In this document: in pieces, positions 63,760 through 64,000 of the stretch
Layout of the letters: every line of letters starts with the position of its first letter
Position numbering within the stretch: the first letter of the stretch is position 1
Assembly: GCF_033954835.1 (NCBI RefSeq)
Contig: NZ_CP121471.1
Location: forward strand, 4,706,501-4,770,500
DNA from: Thiorhodovibrio frisius
Lineage (GTDB): Bacteria > Pseudomonadota > Gammaproteobacteria > Chromatiales > Chromatiaceae
Reading direction: 5' to 3'
Length of the DNA: 64,000 bases
Translations under genes and position numbers: made by a program
Notes under the pieces: generated by a model
What the model was told of the DNA's origin: nothing
The model's database searches: none
The model's input: the letters and a program-made list of their open reading frames with translations, nothing else

Positions 63760-64000
63760 TCAGTCTTCTGCCGCCTCGGCGCCGTCCTCGCGCTCCAAGC
63801 CGAACTTGCGCATGCGCTCCACCAGGGTGGTTCGTCGCATGCCTAGGCGCCGCGCCGCGCGCGCCACGACATAGCCATGTTCTTCAAGCGCGGACTGGAT
63901 CATGCCGCGTTCAAGATCGTTGAAAAATTCGCGCAACTCCACGCCTTCGGGCAGGGATGTTGGCACCTCGGTGGACACAGTGGCCGGCGCGGTATTTGGC
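63760..64000 (-). CDS. C-terminus of a FleQ-like sigma-54 activator (cut by window edge)
   Basis: About 79 residues are visible; the frame stays open beyond position 64000. It holds a Fis-type helix-turn-helix (ERGMIQSALEEHGYVVARAARRLGMRRTTLVERMRKFGL), and the preceding SLPEGVELREFFNDLERG matches the linker of FleQ/FlrA-type master regulators. The GTG at 63978 is internal, not a start. In Pseudomonas FleQ activates fleSR and fliE operons and binds c-di-GMP. Identity as FleQ is inferred from position and the HTH; the AAA+ part is outside. Confidence 0.72.
   Translation of the reverse strand, partial: PNTAPATVSTEVPTSLPEGVELREFFNDLERGMIQSALEEHGYVVARAARRLGMRRTTLVERMRKFGLEREDGAEAAED

Overview
The window is a gene-dense, GC-rich stretch of a gammaproteobacterial chromosome. 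Gene content and order point to that class: ygfB-pepP-ubiH-ubiI next to zapA/zapB, pepA-holC, rplM-rpsI, scpA-scpB-rluB, fabA, a type A RNase P RNA, and a polar-flagellum-like fliEFGHIJ cluster under sigma-54 activators. A pyrophosphate-dependent phosphofructokinase beside a proton-pumping pyrophosphatase fits Chromatiales-type sulfur bacteria, methanotrophs and related autotrophs. A purple sulfur bacterium (Chromatiaceae) is my best guess, but this is inference: the window holds no photosynthesis, sulfur-oxidation or carbon-fixation gene. There is no CRISPR array, insertion sequence, prophage or integrase.

Layout: 1-6.6 kb (minus strand) holds pckG, rluB, scpB, scpA, trpS and a site-2 protease. 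Next come rnpB, holC and pepA (minus), divergent from lptG. 10.4-13.3 kb holds an L,D-transpeptidase, a hypC-like gene overlapping ppsR, a YARHG-like exported protein and panD. 13.3-18.2 kb is central carbon metabolism: glgA divergent from zwf-pgi. Then come a Uma2 nuclease-fold protein, leuA, a family 4 uracil-DNA glycosylase, a DEAD-box helicase, a membrane-anchored unknown, an NlpC/P60-like lipoprotein, and a SEDS/penicillin-binding-protein pair. 27.8-33.5 kb holds zapA, a zapB-like gene, ygfB, pepP, ubiH and ubiI. 33.7-38.2 kb is a pyrophosphate block (pfp, hppA, a DUF4926-like protein, ppa). 38.3-44.3 kb holds moaC-engB, an AT-richer FkbM methyltransferase, broken copies of vapC and a tautomerase gene followed by the intact genes, proS and fabA. 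44.4-47.8 kb holds a porin, tRNA-Gln(CUG), rpsI-rplM and a [2Fe-2S] protein. 48.2-55.2 kb holds an rsmF-like gene, argE, a diguanylate cyclase and an EF-G2 homologue. 55.2-64 kb (minus) is a flagellar cluster from a truncated FleQ-like regulator through a FleR/FlrC-like activator and fliEFGHIJ to fliK, with three candidate sigma-54 promoters.

How genes work together: pfp, hppA and ppa all act on pyrophosphate, so the glycolytic/gluconeogenic fructose-phosphate step may be tied to a membrane proton gradient. pckG, ppsR, pgi, zwf and glgA sit around the same PEP/hexose/glycogen nodes. ubiH/ubiI make ubiquinone. In the flagellar cluster an activator gene lies directly upstream of a good sigma-54 site for fliE, and no sensor kinase gene lies between the two activators.

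Most notable unexplained structure: (1) two families of dispersed intergenic repeats, one of whose copies carries a perfect 27-bp inverted repeat; (2) ppsR has no ATG, GTG or TTG start in frame and carries a terminator-like hairpin across its first codons; (3) a decayed duplication of the vapC/tautomerase junction lies just upstream of the intact copy.
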